64,000 nucleotides of DNA from DASSFG01 sp035547915 (GTDB lineage: Bacteria; Planctomycetota; Planctomycetia; Pirellulales; JAICIG01): contig DASZTS010000145.1 of the NCBI GenBank assembly GCA_035547915.1, positions 28,528 through 92,527 of the forward strand. The letters are read 5' to 3'. A program made the position numbers and the translations under genes. Shown piece after piece: positions 44,588 through 53,445 of the stretch. Each line of letters opens with the position of its first letter. The first letter of the stretch is position 1. The notes under the pieces are model-generated. The model did no database searches, was not told the DNA's origin, and worked only from the letters and a program-made list of their open reading frames with translations.

Positions 44588-46042
44588 CTATTCCACGGCC
44601 CCCTGTACGCCGCCTGCAAATAGCTCGTCTTCTTCGTCTCGGCTGATGAGGATCTCGGCGCGGTAACCGCCGCGCGCGCGGTCGTAGAGAATCACGCCCG
44701 TGAAGATCACGATCAGGGCGGCCGGCAAGATCGATACCCAGCGGAAGGCCATGCGGTAACCGAGGCTCTGGGCTTCGGCCGCCAACTTGGCTTCGTCGCT
44801 ATCTTTGCCGTTGTTTTCGGCAATTCTCGCCTGATCGAGGCTCGTGTAATGGCCCGCATCGTCCTTTTTCAGAATATTTTCGGCCATCCCTGGGTCGGTC
44901 TGCTCGACATAGCTCACGGCGTAACGATCGACGATGCGACCCATCTGCGGCAGCACCTGCGAGATCGAGAGGTTTCCGACCGACCCCATCAGCGCCAGTG
45001 CCAACGCCCCGCCCTTGGGAAACCGCTCGGCGGTGACACCCAACATCGTGGGCCAAAAGTAGGCGATGCCCAGCCCAAAGATGGTCGCAAAGCCGAACGC
45101 CGTGGCGGCGTTGTTCGCATAACTCAACAGAAACAGCCCCGTGCCCGCTAAAGCCGCCGACCCGGTCAGCATGCCGACGGGCGAGAGCTTGTGCGCGATC
45201 GGACCGGCAAAATGTCGCAGGACGAACATCATACCCGAGGTATAGACCAGGATCAGCGTACCCGAGATCCCCGCCGTGCTCTGCATCACCGACTCTTGCC
45301 ATTTCTGTGGTCCCAACTCCGTGGCGGCGGTCATCAACATGCAAACCGCCCAGACCAGAAACAGTGGCCGGAGGCATTCCTTGAACATATCGGCGTTCGA
45401 CACGCCCGACTCGACACGCTCGGTCAGCGGGAAGGACGCCGGAATGAGCATCAACCCATAGGCCAAGGCGGGCAATGCGATCAAGCAGAGACTCGTCTGC
45501 CACATGGCGAGCGGACCGATGCCGTCGGGAAATACGCGACGGATCAAGAATTGGGCTGAGAGTCCGCCGATCACCAACCCGCCCGGCCACCAAGCGTGCA
45601 GAATGTTCAGATAATGCGTCTTGCGGTCTGGGTACAGCGTGGCGATGAGCGGATTGATACCGACCTCGGTAAACCCGTTGCCGCAGCCCATCAGCATCGA
45701 TGAGGCGTAGAGCCAATAGTAGGTCACCGAGGGGGTGGCACCATCGCCGAACATTTTGAGAAAATTCTCGGCGAAGATGGTTCCCAACGACCCCAGAAGG
45801 TGCGACGCGAAGGCCAGGAACATGATCCGCTTCATGCCCAGGAAATCGCACACGAAGCCGCCGAAGAACATCGACAGTGCCATGCCGATGAACACCGCGC
45901 CTTCGATGCCCCCCTTTTCCGCCTGGCTCATCGAAAAGGCGTTGCCCATCTCCTGCAAAACGTCGCCGCGGATGCTGAACGTGAATGCCGACGTGACCAG
46001 CGCAACACAACTGCAAATGAATAACCAGCGACGATCAATCAT
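44588..46042 (-). CDS. MFS transporter (sugar/organic solute permease type)
   Basis: A protein of 484 aa from the ATG at 46042, with CGGAG eight bases upstream; the frame is open further upstream but the site decides. It has twelve predicted helices with the MFS loop 2-3 segment FGGFVCDFLGMKRIMFLAFA, and GCGNGFTEVGINPLIATLYP in the middle, reminiscent of the FucP-like sugar group. A polar insertion of ~65 residues (about 385-450, LKKDDAGHYTSLDQARIAEN) lies before the last helix. The substrate is unknown. A candidate promoter is at 46119-46146. Confidence 0.85.
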   Translation of the reverse strand: MIDRRWLFICSCVALVTSAFTFSIRGDVLQEMGNAFSMSQAEKGGIEGAVFIGMALSMFFGGFVCDFLGMKRIMFLAFASHLLGSLGTIFAENFLKMFGDGATPSVTYYWLYASSMLMGCGNGFTEVGINPLIATLYPDRKTHYLNILHAWWPGGLVIGGLSAQFLIRRVFPDGIGPLAMWQTSLCLIALPALAYGLMLIPASFPLTERVESGVSNADMFKECLRPLFLVWAVCMLMTAATELGPQKWQESVMQSTAGISGTLILVYTSGMMFVLRHFAGPIAHKLSPVGMLTGSAALAGTGLFLLSYANNAATAFGFATIFGLGIAYFWPTMLGVTAERFPKGGALALALMGSVGNLSISQVLPQMGRIVDRYAVSYVEQTDPGMAENILKKDDAGHYTSLDQARIAENNGKDSDEAKLAAEAQSLGYRMAFRWVSILPAALIVIFTGVILYDRARGGYRAEILISRDEEDELFAGGVQGAVE

Positions 46043-46118
46043 CGGGCACTCCGGATGAAAAGCGGGGCTAAATAGACAGGCGGGGCGGGGGATAGCGGAA
46101 GCGAACGTGAAGCCTTCG

Positions 46119-46146
46119 AGTATAACGCCTGGTTTTGGCAAGTAAA
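46119..46146 (-). promoter_or_regulatory. candidate sigma-70 promoter of the MFS gene
   Basis: On the minus strand TTTACT and TATACT are separated by 16 bases, with the -10 box about 77 bases before the start codon. The match is good for a GC-rich genome, but only sequence supports it. Confidence 0.4.
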
Positions 46147-46246
46147 TGTTTTGATGCCAATTGCTTCGGGCGAGGCAAACCCAGCTTGACCCCGCCTGCG
46201 TAAAGCACATAGCATAGGCCACTTTTTGTCACGTTCCGGCTGGGCC

Positions 46247-47554
46247 ATGAGCCTGAAACGTCTCTCTTCGGGCGCCGCGTTGTGGGCCGTCTTGGCCTTC
46301 GCGCTCATTCTGCGCCTGGGAGCTTGCTTCTGGTGGCAGTCTCGGGTTCCACCCGGGCACCGTTTCGAATTCGGTGACAGCGAAGCCTATTGGATCCTCG
46401 CCACACACATCGCCCACGGTGAGCCCTACGAGTACGGCTCGCCCGACGCGCGGATCGTGCGCATGCCCGGTTACCCGCTCATGCTGGCGACGATGCTGTC
46501 GGTCTTCGGCGACCACATGCCCGTGCTCTACGCGCGACTATTGAGTGCCCTGCTCGGCACCGCGGCGGTGGCGGCCATCTATTGGCTGACGACGATCCTG
46601 TTCGATCGGCGCACGGGCACGCTCGCTGCGCTGGTGGCTGCCTGCTATCCCGGCGCCATCGCCATGAGCATGGTGGTGTTGAGCGAAGCGCCCTTCTGCC
46701 CGCTCTATCTGGCCCAGATCGCGATGTGGATCAAGAGTTGGAACTGCGGCGAAGAGTCGGCCTCGCAGCAGGCCAATCACCAAGAAGACGAGGCCGGCAA
46801 AACCTCCGGACGGCGGCAACTGGCCTGGGCCGCGGCATCAGGTGTTCTCGGCGGTTTGGCGACGCTCGTGCGTCCCGATTGGCTGCTCTTCGTGCCGTTC
46901 GTCGCGTTGGCCGGTCTGCCCTTCACCCGTCGCCGTGGTGAACACTTGAAGTTGGCATTGATCATGTCGTTGGCCGTGGCTGTCGTGATGGCACCGTGGT
47001 GGTGGCGGAGCTTTCGGGTTGTCGGACGATTTGTACCCACGACCTTGCAAGTGGGTGCCAGCCTCTACGACGGGCTGAACCCACGAGCAACGGGCGCGAG
47101 CGATATGTGGTTCGTGGAGGGATTTGTCGCCGAAGAGCACCGCCGTCCGTCAGCCCCAGATCAGCCGCAGGAATATCGGCTTGATCGCCGGCTACGGAAC
47201 GTGGCACTGCAATGGGCCACCGAGCACCCGGCGCAGGTGTGCCGCCTGGCTGTGACAAAATTCGTCCGCATGTGGAACGTCTGGCCGAATGATCGGGAAC
47301 ACGGCGGCGTGCTGCTGCGTCTGGTCACGGCGGTGACGTACTTGCCCACCTTGGTGGGAGCGCTGGTGGGCATCGCAATCACGCGCCGCAAACCTTGGCC
47401 GGCCGCCATCGCTTGGCTTCCGGCCGTCTATCTCACGCTGCTGCACCTGGTTTTCGTTAGTTCCCTACGGTACCGCGAGCCACCGATGCTCGGCTTGCTC
47501 GTCTTCACCGCGGCTGCCATTACGCGAGGGACCCGGCCATCGTCCGCCCCGTAG
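46247..47554 (+). CDS. GT-C glycosyltransferase (ArnT/PMT-like)
   Basis: A protein of 435 aa from the ATG at 46247 (a TTG 21 bases upstream is possible). It has about ten membrane helices. The first loop carries EFGDSEAYWILATHIAHGEP and RMPGYPLML, the acidic-pair catalytic loop of polyprenyl-phosphate-sugar dependent GT39/GT83 enzymes, which move a sugar onto lipid A, protein or glycan outside the membrane. The acceptor is unknown. The AsmA-like gene begins within 33 bases after its stop. Confidence 0.8.
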   Translation: MSLKRLSSGAALWAVLAFALILRLGACFWWQSRVPPGHRFEFGDSEAYWILATHIAHGEPYEYGSPDARIVRMPGYPLMLATMLSVFGDHMPVLYARLLSALLGTAAVAAIYWLTTILFDRRTGTLAALVAACYPGAIAMSMVVLSEAPFCPLYLAQIAMWIKSWNCGEESASQQANHQEDEAGKTSGRRQLAWAAASGVLGGLATLVRPDWLLFVPFVALAGLPFTRRRGEHLKLALIMSLAVAVVMAPWWWRSFRVVGRFVPTTLQVGASLYDGLNPRATGASDMWFVEGFVAEEHRRPSAPDQPQEYRLDRRLRNVALQWATEHPAQVCRLAVTKFVRMWNVWPNDREHGGVLLRLVTAVTYLPTLVGALVGIAITRRKPWPAAIAWLPAVYLTLLHLVFVSSLRYREPPMLGLLVFTAAAITRGTRPSSAP

Positions 47555-47586
47555 CACGATTCTGCTGGCGATCGTTCAAGTGGACG

Positions 47587-50500
47587 GTGCTGCTCGTCGC
47601 GGTGGCAGCGGCGGCCGGGGTGCCGTTGTTCTATCAGCGCTTCGACGACGAAGTGCGGCGCCGCGTCGAGGCCAAGATCGCCGCGCACTATCCGGAACTG
47701 GCCGTGAGCGTTCGGGCGGCGCGATTTCTCGTCGGCAAGGGTATCGAGATCCGCGGCCTCTCGATCGTCGAGCCCAACGTGTCGGGCCCGACCGCCGAAC
47801 TGATCTACATCGAGGAGTTGTTGCTCGAAGGCAACACGGAATGGCAGGAACTGTTGCGGGGAGAACTGCGTGTCAGCCGCGTCGTCTTCCGCAGGCCCAC
47901 GATACGGGTCGCCCAACGGCCCGACGGCGCGTGGAGCGCGGCGAAGCTCTTGCCGCTGCCGCGGCTGAGCAAGGATCCCCCGCGCGGCGTCATCGAGAAC
48001 GGCGTCGTGGAAATCCTCGATCCGCTCAAACAGCAGGGCGGCGCCCTGATCGTGCGCGACGCGCAACTCACTTTCGAGGCGGCCACGGTCGCGGCGGCCG
48101 GGCCGGCGGACAAGGCGCCGGACGGCACCAAAAGAAAAACCAAGCCCCAGCCCACGCCGTTGCGCGTCCAGGGGCATTTCGGGGCCGATCATCTCCAGCG
48201 AGTCGACATCGACGCGACACTGGCGCCGTCCGGCGCCAACTGGTCGATCGCCGGCAGTCTCGAAGGACTCGATTTCTCGCCCGAGTTCGTGCGCGCCTTG
48301 CCGGCCGTGCTGTCGCGGCGGCTGGCCGAACTGGGATCGTTGCGTTGCCAGGCCCAAGGACGCTTCCGTTTGGCCCATCCCGGTGCCGACGGCGGACTCG
48401 ATTTCGACGTCACCGGAAGGGTCACGCGCGGCCGCATCGACGACCCGCGGTTGCCTTATTCGCTCACCGACCTACGGGGGAATTTCCATCTCGACAACCG
48501 AGACATGTCGCTCACCGACGTCACCGCCCACAACGGACAGACCACGCTCGCCGTCGATCTACAGCGTCATGGATACTCGAAACAGAGTCCCTGCTCGCTC
48601 GTGGCCAAGAGCCGGCGCATGGTCTTCGACCGGCAGCTTCAGTCGATCTTGCCGCTCGATTGGCAGAGCGAATGGCACAAGTTCCTGCCGGCGGGCGAAT
48701 TCGACGCCGACCTGAAGCTCGAATACGACGGCCACGCCTGGCGGCCCGAACTGCTCATCGCCTGCAAGAACGTCTCGTTCTCGTACTACAAGTTTCCCTA
48801 TCGACTGGAACGTGCCCAGGGGCGGATCGAGCTGATCGATAGGCTGCTCAAGCTCGATCTCAAGGCGTTCACCGAGGGCGAAGAGGTACGCCTCTTCGGA
48901 GAGTTCGCGCACCTGGGCGCGCAACCGGTCGGCAAGCTCAATGTCCGCGGCGATAGTATCCGGCTCGACGAAAAGCTCTTTCTGGCTCTGAACGAGAATT
49001 GCCGCCGCATCGTCCGTTCGCTCAATCCGCGCGGGACGTTCAATGTTTCGTTCGACCTGTGGCACGGCCGCGAATCGCCGCCGCAACTCCACAAGAAGCT
49101 CACGCTCTCGTTCAACCGCTGCTCCCTGAAATACGACGCCTTTCCCTACCCGCTCGACAACATCCGTGGCATGGTCGTCATGCAGGACGACGTCTGGGAA
49201 TTCAAGGACCTGGAGGGGACGAACGACACCGGCACCGTGGAATGCCACGGGCGGCTTATTCCGCAGGCCAACGGCAACGCCCTGACGCTCAAGTTCTCCG
49301 GCAAGGCCATTGCCTTGGAGGACGAACTGCGCGACGCCCTGGCCATGCAAAGCGCCGCGGCCGCGCGTTTCTGGCGCGACCTGAGGCCGCGAGGGCTGAT
49401 GGACATCGAGGCCGATCTGCATTATTTGCCCGGCCAGCGCAAGCCCGAACTATGGGTAACGCTCTCGCCCCTGTACGACTCGGAAAGTGTCGCGGTGTCG
49501 ATCGAACCGACGTATTTTCCCTATCGCGTGGAGAAGCTGCGCGGGGTCTTTAAATACCACCAGGGCCGCGTCACGCTGCAAAAGGTGCGCGGCGAACACC
49601 GCACGACGAAGCTCGCGGCCGAGGGCGAATGCCTGCTCGACGGCGAAGGGGGTTGGCAGCTCCATTTCGAGCGCCTCGAAGTCGATCGGCTCAAGGCCGA
49701 TCGCGACCTGGTGCAGGCGCTCAACGGCCGCTTGAAGAAGGCGGTGACCGACCTTCAACCTCGTGGCACAATGAACCTGCGCGGTGAGCTTACCCTGGCG
49801 AGCAATGGCCAGTCGTCGTCGGAAATGACCGCGCAATGGAACGTCCAGATCGAGGGGCACCAGGTCGCCCTCGACTGCGGCATCGCGCTCGAACACATCT
49901 TCGGCGAGGTGCAACTCTGGGGCTCGTTCGACGGCCGGCAGTTTGTGTGCAACGGCGAGTTGGGGCTCGATTCGCTGACGTACAAGGACTTTCAGTTCAC
50001 GCAGTGCCTGGGACCGATCTGGCTCGACAACAACGTCGTGCTGTGTGGACGCTCCGCCGATCGCCAGCGCGGCGCCGTGTCGGGCCGCGCCGTCACCGCC
50101 AAGATCTACGGTGGGACGGTCATGCTCGATGGCCGCGTCACCTCGGGAGCGACCCCGAAGTATTCGGTCTATGCCACGCTCACGGCGGCCGACCTGGCCC
50201 GCTGCGCTCAAGAAGCGATCGCCGGCAAACAGAAACTGAGCGGTATCGTGTCGGCCGAAGTCGATCTGCACGGCACCGGACGCGGCGCCCACCACCTCGC
50301 CGGGCGTGGTTCGGTGCGGCTGCGCGACGCCGACCTCTTCGAGTTGCCCGTGATGGTGGCGCTCCTCAAGCCGCTGAGCGGGCGCCTGCCCGATACGACG
50401 GCGTTCAACACGGCCGACGTCGACTTCCGCATCGAAGGCGAACACATCTATCTGAACAAGGTGAACTGCAACGGCGATGCGGTGAGTCTGCGCGGAGGCG

Positions 50501-50808
50501 GCGAGATGGGCTTCGACCGCACCGTGCAACTTTCGTTCTACGCGGTGGTGGGACGGGGCGATGCTCCGTTCCCGATACTGGACAAGGTGGTGAGTGCCGC
50601 CAGCCAGCAGATCATGCAAATCGATGTCTCTGGCACCCTCGACAATCCCACGACGCGCAACCGAGTCTTTCCCTATGTCGAGGGCGCACGCCGAAGCTTT
50701 CAGGCCGATCCGGCACCCCAGTCCGTCCGCGCTCCGCGCGACGGACGCTTGATGGGCCGTGCCGCGCCGCCTGAAAAACAAGGGTATAGTTCAAGTGGGC
50801 CCAAGTAG
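47587..50808 (+). CDS. large AsmA-like envelope protein
   Basis: A protein of 1073 aa counted from a GTG. The frame is open upstream into the previous gene, and the basic segment RFCWRSFKW just before this GTG, followed by the membrane helix TVLLVAVAAAAGVPLFY, suggests the real start lies 30-45 bases earlier at a rare start codon. The body is a long beta-rich chain with repeated GTMNLRGELTLAS-like strands. The C-terminal ~150 residues resemble the AsmA/DUF3971 C-region (AEVDLHGTGRGAHHLAGRGS, NCNGDAVSLRGGGEMGF). Such proteins are membrane-anchored bridges for lipid movement across the periplasm; that role here is inference. Confidence 0.75.
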   Translation: MLLVAVAAAAGVPLFYQRFDDEVRRRVEAKIAAHYPELAVSVRAARFLVGKGIEIRGLSIVEPNVSGPTAELIYIEELLLEGNTEWQELLRGELRVSRVVFRRPTIRVAQRPDGAWSAAKLLPLPRLSKDPPRGVIENGVVEILDPLKQQGGALIVRDAQLTFEAATVAAAGPADKAPDGTKRKTKPQPTPLRVQGHFGADHLQRVDIDATLAPSGANWSIAGSLEGLDFSPEFVRALPAVLSRRLAELGSLRCQAQGRFRLAHPGADGGLDFDVTGRVTRGRIDDPRLPYSLTDLRGNFHLDNRDMSLTDVTAHNGQTTLAVDLQRHGYSKQSPCSLVAKSRRMVFDRQLQSILPLDWQSEWHKFLPAGEFDADLKLEYDGHAWRPELLIACKNVSFSYYKFPYRLERAQGRIELIDRLLKLDLKAFTEGEEVRLFGEFAHLGAQPVGKLNVRGDSIRLDEKLFLALNENCRRIVRSLNPRGTFNVSFDLWHGRESPPQLHKKLTLSFNRCSLKYDAFPYPLDNIRGMVVMQDDVWEFKDLEGTNDTGTVECHGRLIPQANGNALTLKFSGKAIALEDELRDALAMQSAAAARFWRDLRPRGLMDIEADLHYLPGQRKPELWVTLSPLYDSESVAVSIEPTYFPYRVEKLRGVFKYHQGRVTLQKVRGEHRTTKLAAEGECLLDGEGGWQLHFERLEVDRLKADRDLVQALNGRLKKAVTDLQPRGTMNLRGELTLASNGQSSSEMTAQWNVQIEGHQVALDCGIALEHIFGEVQLWGSFDGRQFVCNGELGLDSLTYKDFQFTQCLGPIWLDNNVVLCGRSADRQRGAVSGRAVTAKIYGGTVMLDGRVTSGATPKYSVYATLTAADLARCAQEAIAGKQKLSGIVSAEVDLHGTGRGAHHLAGRGSVRLRDADLFELPVMVALLKPLSGRLPDTTAFNTADVDFRIEGEHIYLNKVNCNGDAVSLRGGGEMGFDRTVQLSFYAVVGRGDAPFPILDKVVSAASQQIMQIDVSGTLDNPTTRNRVFPYVEGARRSFQADPAPQSVRAPRDGRLMGRAAPPEKQGYSSSGPK

Positions 50809-50843
50809 CAGCGGCTGACAGGGCCGGGGAGTGTCGCGGGCAA

Positions 50844-50900
50844 GATCGGCCGTGAAACGCCGGTTTGTTCGGATACAAGACCCGTTTTGGCGGTTGCTGC
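50844..50900 (+). repeat. dispersed intergenic repeat, copy A
   Basis: It aligns with copy B at 53274-53328: both run ATCGGCC-(G/A)-TGAAACGCCG, a variable ~20 bases, then a GTTTTGKCGGTTGCT core. Both lie in spacers. Confidence 0.55.
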
Positions 50901-50977
50901 AAGAGCCTATCCCGAGAACCCGCATCGCCACGTTGACGGTAATTGTGGCGATTGGGCTCTCGGGTTTTGTCGGTTGC

Positions 50978-51013
50978 ATTTAGAGCAATCCGCTGTTGTC
51001 GGTTGCTCTAAAT
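50978..51013. repeat. hairpin ATTTAGAGCAA / TTGCTCTAAAT
   Basis: A perfect 11-base inverted repeat with two further pairs inside (one G-T), loop of about 10 bases containing TGTTGTC. It lies 100 bases before the small gene at 51114; no T-run follows, so it is not a simple terminator. Confidence 0.7.
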
Positions 51014-51113
51014 CAAGGGATTGCCAAGAAACCGATCGCCGCATCGAGGCTTTTCTCGAAATGCGGGGTCGGTTCCTTGCCAACCTCTAGCTCTAACTGA
51101 CCGAGGTGCTGCG

Positions 51114-51428
51114 ATGAGTGTCGGTCCGACGACATTTGCGGCGAGCCTGGCGGCCACGTCGCTCCAGGCGCGGGGCAGCGAAACGGAACGTGCGCAACTC
51201 GATACGGCGGCCAAGGAGCGGCGGATTGACGGCGACCGGAAGGCCGAGAACGCCGCCGGCGTCGGTACGACCGAAGGCGACGAAGCGACCAGCGATCGCG
51301 ACGCCGACGGCCGCCGCCTGTGGGAACGGCCACCGACCAGGTCTGGTGCATCTGCCACGGATGAAACACCCGAAGGCCCTAAAGATCCCACGGGCCAGAG
51401 TGGATCGTTGCTCGATCTGACCGGTTGA
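51114..51428 (+). CDS. small disordered protein of unknown function
   Basis: A protein of 104 aa starting MSVGPTTFAASLAATSLQARG, with GAGG eight bases upstream of the ATG. Only the first ~45 residues suggest helix (SETERAQLDTAAKERRID); the rest is acidic, Gly/Pro/Ser/Thr-rich and disordered. No cysteines, no signal peptide. It is convergent with the phosphoesterase gene. Codon usage and ribosome site support a real gene; the family is not recognised. Confidence 0.6.
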   Translation: MSVGPTTFAASLAATSLQARGSETERAQLDTAAKERRIDGDRKAENAAGVGTTEGDEATSDRDADGRRLWERPPTRSGASATDETPEGPKDPTGQSGSLLDLTG

Positions 51429-51453
51429 CGATAGGCCGGTCGATAGCACGCGG

Positions 51454-52359
51454 TCATTCGTCCTGCGATCGCTCGCGTTCGATCGGGAAGCGATCGATCT
51501 CCTCACCATCGACGGCGAGCACTCTTACATCCAGGCGGTCGGCATAGACATCGACCAACCCGTAGTGGTTCACGCCCGCGCGGAAGGCGGCCGTGCTGCG
51601 GTCGGGAGCTTCCGCCGCATAGAGCTTGCGGCTGCCGCCCCCGCTGACGACATAGGTGATGCCGTCGAGTGGCCTCGTGCGGTCGTAATAATGGTGGTGG
51701 CCCGCCAGCACCAGCCGCACGGGAGTGTCGACCAACCGCGAGTGCAACCACACACGCCGCAAGAATTGGTTGGCCAGGTCGCGATGCCCGCACGTAAAGA
51801 CCGGCCGGTGCAAACAGACAATCGATGTGTCCGTCAGCCCAGCCAACTCGTTCGTCAGGAAGCGCGATTGGGGCGTGCCGGGCAACAGCGAGCGCTCGGA
51901 ATTGAGCATGACGAATATCAAGCCGCGGTGCTCGAAGCGATAGCACGTATCGGATAGTTCGGGAAAGAACTCGCGAAAGCGTGTTTCACCTCGGTCGCTG
52001 GTGCCGAGGAGCCGGTCGTGATTGCCGACCACGGGGCGCAGCCAAAGCTTGTGCCGCCGCGCCGCCGAGAGGACCTCGTCCCATTGCTCGTCGGACGCCG
52101 CGTCGTCGACAATGTCGCCCAGGTGCAGGACGAACTCCACCTCTTCCGATTCGAAGTGGCCGAAGACGTCTTCGACAATCCCCTCGCCGAGTTGGGTATC
52201 GCCGACGAAGCCGAACGACCAGAGCTTTTCGCCGACCGGCGCGGGTAATGAGCGCGGCTCGCCGACGACCGGCGTCGCAATGGCCCAGGCATAGGCGCAG
52301 AGCACCAGGCCGACGATAACGGGCAGTGCGATCCAGCGGCGATAATGGAGGCTTTTCAT
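51454..52359 (-). CDS. membrane-anchored/exported calcineurin-type metallophosphoesterase
   Basis: A protein of 301 aa starting MKSLHYRRWIALPVIVGLVL; this start is chosen because the signal/anchor segment begins here, although the frame is open to 52461. The bimetal set is FGFVGDTQ (about 51-58), LHLGDIVDD (about 79-87), VVGNHDRL (about 110-117), CLHRPVFTCGH and VLAGHHHYYDRTRP. It is of the purple-acid/3',5'-cNMP phosphodiesterase type with a periplasmic active site. The substrate is not predicted. Confidence 0.85.
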   Translation of the reverse strand: MKSLHYRRWIALPVIVGLVLCAYAWAIATPVVGEPRSLPAPVGEKLWSFGFVGDTQLGEGIVEDVFGHFESEEVEFVLHLGDIVDDAASDEQWDEVLSAARRHKLWLRPVVGNHDRLLGTSDRGETRFREFFPELSDTCYRFEHRGLIFVMLNSERSLLPGTPQSRFLTNELAGLTDTSIVCLHRPVFTCGHRDLANQFLRRVWLHSRLVDTPVRLVLAGHHHYYDRTRPLDGITYVVSGGGSRKLYAAEAPDRSTAAFRAGVNHYGLVDVYADRLDVRVLAVDGEEIDRFPIERERSQDE

Positions 52360-52447
52360 GGGCGGCCCACGATAAGGGGCCGCCATGGTAGCGGCAATCG
52401 AATTGCTGGCGTAGAGAGGTTTTGGAGAACCGGCGTCGCGACGACGG

Positions 52448-53008
52448 CTACCGGAGCGCAAAGGGCGTCACTTCGACGGCCTTGTAGACGGTCCGCGCTT
52501 TGACGAAGCCGAGCCGTCGATAGAGCTTGATCGCCCCTTCGTTCTGGGCGGTCACTTCGAGAAACGCCCGCGGTAGATTCGCCCGGCGAAAGCCTTCCAG
52601 CGATTTGTGCATCAGGTGAGAGCCCAGGCCGCGGTTGCGATGTTCCGGCACAATCCCCAGATTCTGGATGGCGCCCATCCCCGAGCGATCGCGTATCCCC
52701 TGGATGGTGCCGCAGAACTCCGAAGTACCCTGGTCCGTGACGACCAGCCAGGTGGCTTCGGGCAAGAAGCCCTCCTTGTGGCTGATCTCCTGCATCAACC
52801 GCACGCAACCGTCGTAGTCACCAAGGCAGGGAAAGACGTTGGCATCGACCTCGGACCGAAAGCTGTTGTACTTGGCCTCGGCGTGGGCTGGCAGCAGGTC
52901 GGGCCGCCAGGCGACGAATCGGTAACCCGGCGGCAGTCTCGATGCGGGCGCGGAGAGATCGCTCAGATCGATCTCCATGCGAAAGCGCTTAAAGTAGGTG
53001 AGACCCAT
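52448..53008 (-). CDS. GNAT family N-acetyltransferase
   Basis: A protein of 186 aa. The acetyl-CoA site is IQNLGIVPEHRNRGLGSHLM (about 128-147), the R/Q-x-x-G-x-G/A loop, followed by AFLEVTAQNEGAIKLYRRLGF, as in RimI-like GNATs. The N-terminal ~70 residues (LPPGYRFVAWRPDLLPAHAE) complete the domain. It is cytoplasmic and monocistronic. The acceptor (amine on protein or small molecule) cannot be told. Confidence 0.88.
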   Translation of the reverse strand: MGLTYFKRFRMEIDLSDLSAPASRLPPGYRFVAWRPDLLPAHAEAKYNSFRSEVDANVFPCLGDYDGCVRLMQEISHKEGFLPEATWLVVTDQGTSEFCGTIQGIRDRSGMGAIQNLGIVPEHRNRGLGSHLMHKSLEGFRRANLPRAFLEVTAQNEGAIKLYRRLGFVKARTVYKAVEVTPFALR

Positions 53009-53445
53009 CGAGCGCCGCCCGTGCTAACAATAAAAGATAGCTCCGACTGCACGTTCATCGTAGCGGTCACGCCCGGGAGGGTCAACTTTCGCGCCAGACC
53101 CGCGCCCGTGCGAAAACGCTAACCTCTTCTCCCATCGTGCGGCCGCTACGACCGTCACTCATGGCCTGGCTCCCAAAGGGCACGGGCCCGCGGCACATGG
53201 CCTACAACCCGATCGACCTGCGAAAACCGATCGCGGCCGACCACGCACGAAAGCCCGAGCGCCACGGGGAAACAATCGGCCATGAAACGCCGATTTTCGA
53301 GTCGCGTCACGGTTTTGTCGGTTGCTCCGAACAGATCTCGATCGGCGGCTCGGCGGCCACTCGAACAGCCCCCCTAGAACCGGCACCCAAGTGGGCGCGT
53401 CTGGCTGCTCGTCGGTTCTCGGGCAGGTTTCGAAGCTATGCGGCG
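53009..53445. other. 437-base spacer with one dispersed repeat
   Basis: It holds repeat copy B (53274-53328). A long plus-strand frame crosses it and the nfo gene, but it is a shadow of nfo. No other feature is seen. Confidence 0.45.
53274..53328 (+). repeat. dispersed intergenic repeat, copy B
   Basis: Same layout as copy A: AATCGGCCATGAAACGCCG, a variable middle, and GGTTTTGTCGGTTGCTCC at the right end. Confidence 0.55.

Larger units (their letters stand above)
50809..51113. other. 305-base spacer rich in repeat motifs
   Basis: It contains a copy of the ~57-base dispersed repeat (50844-50900), two further TTGTCGGTTGC cores (50965 and 50995) and a strong hairpin at 50978-51013. No gene is seen. 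Confidence 0.5.
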
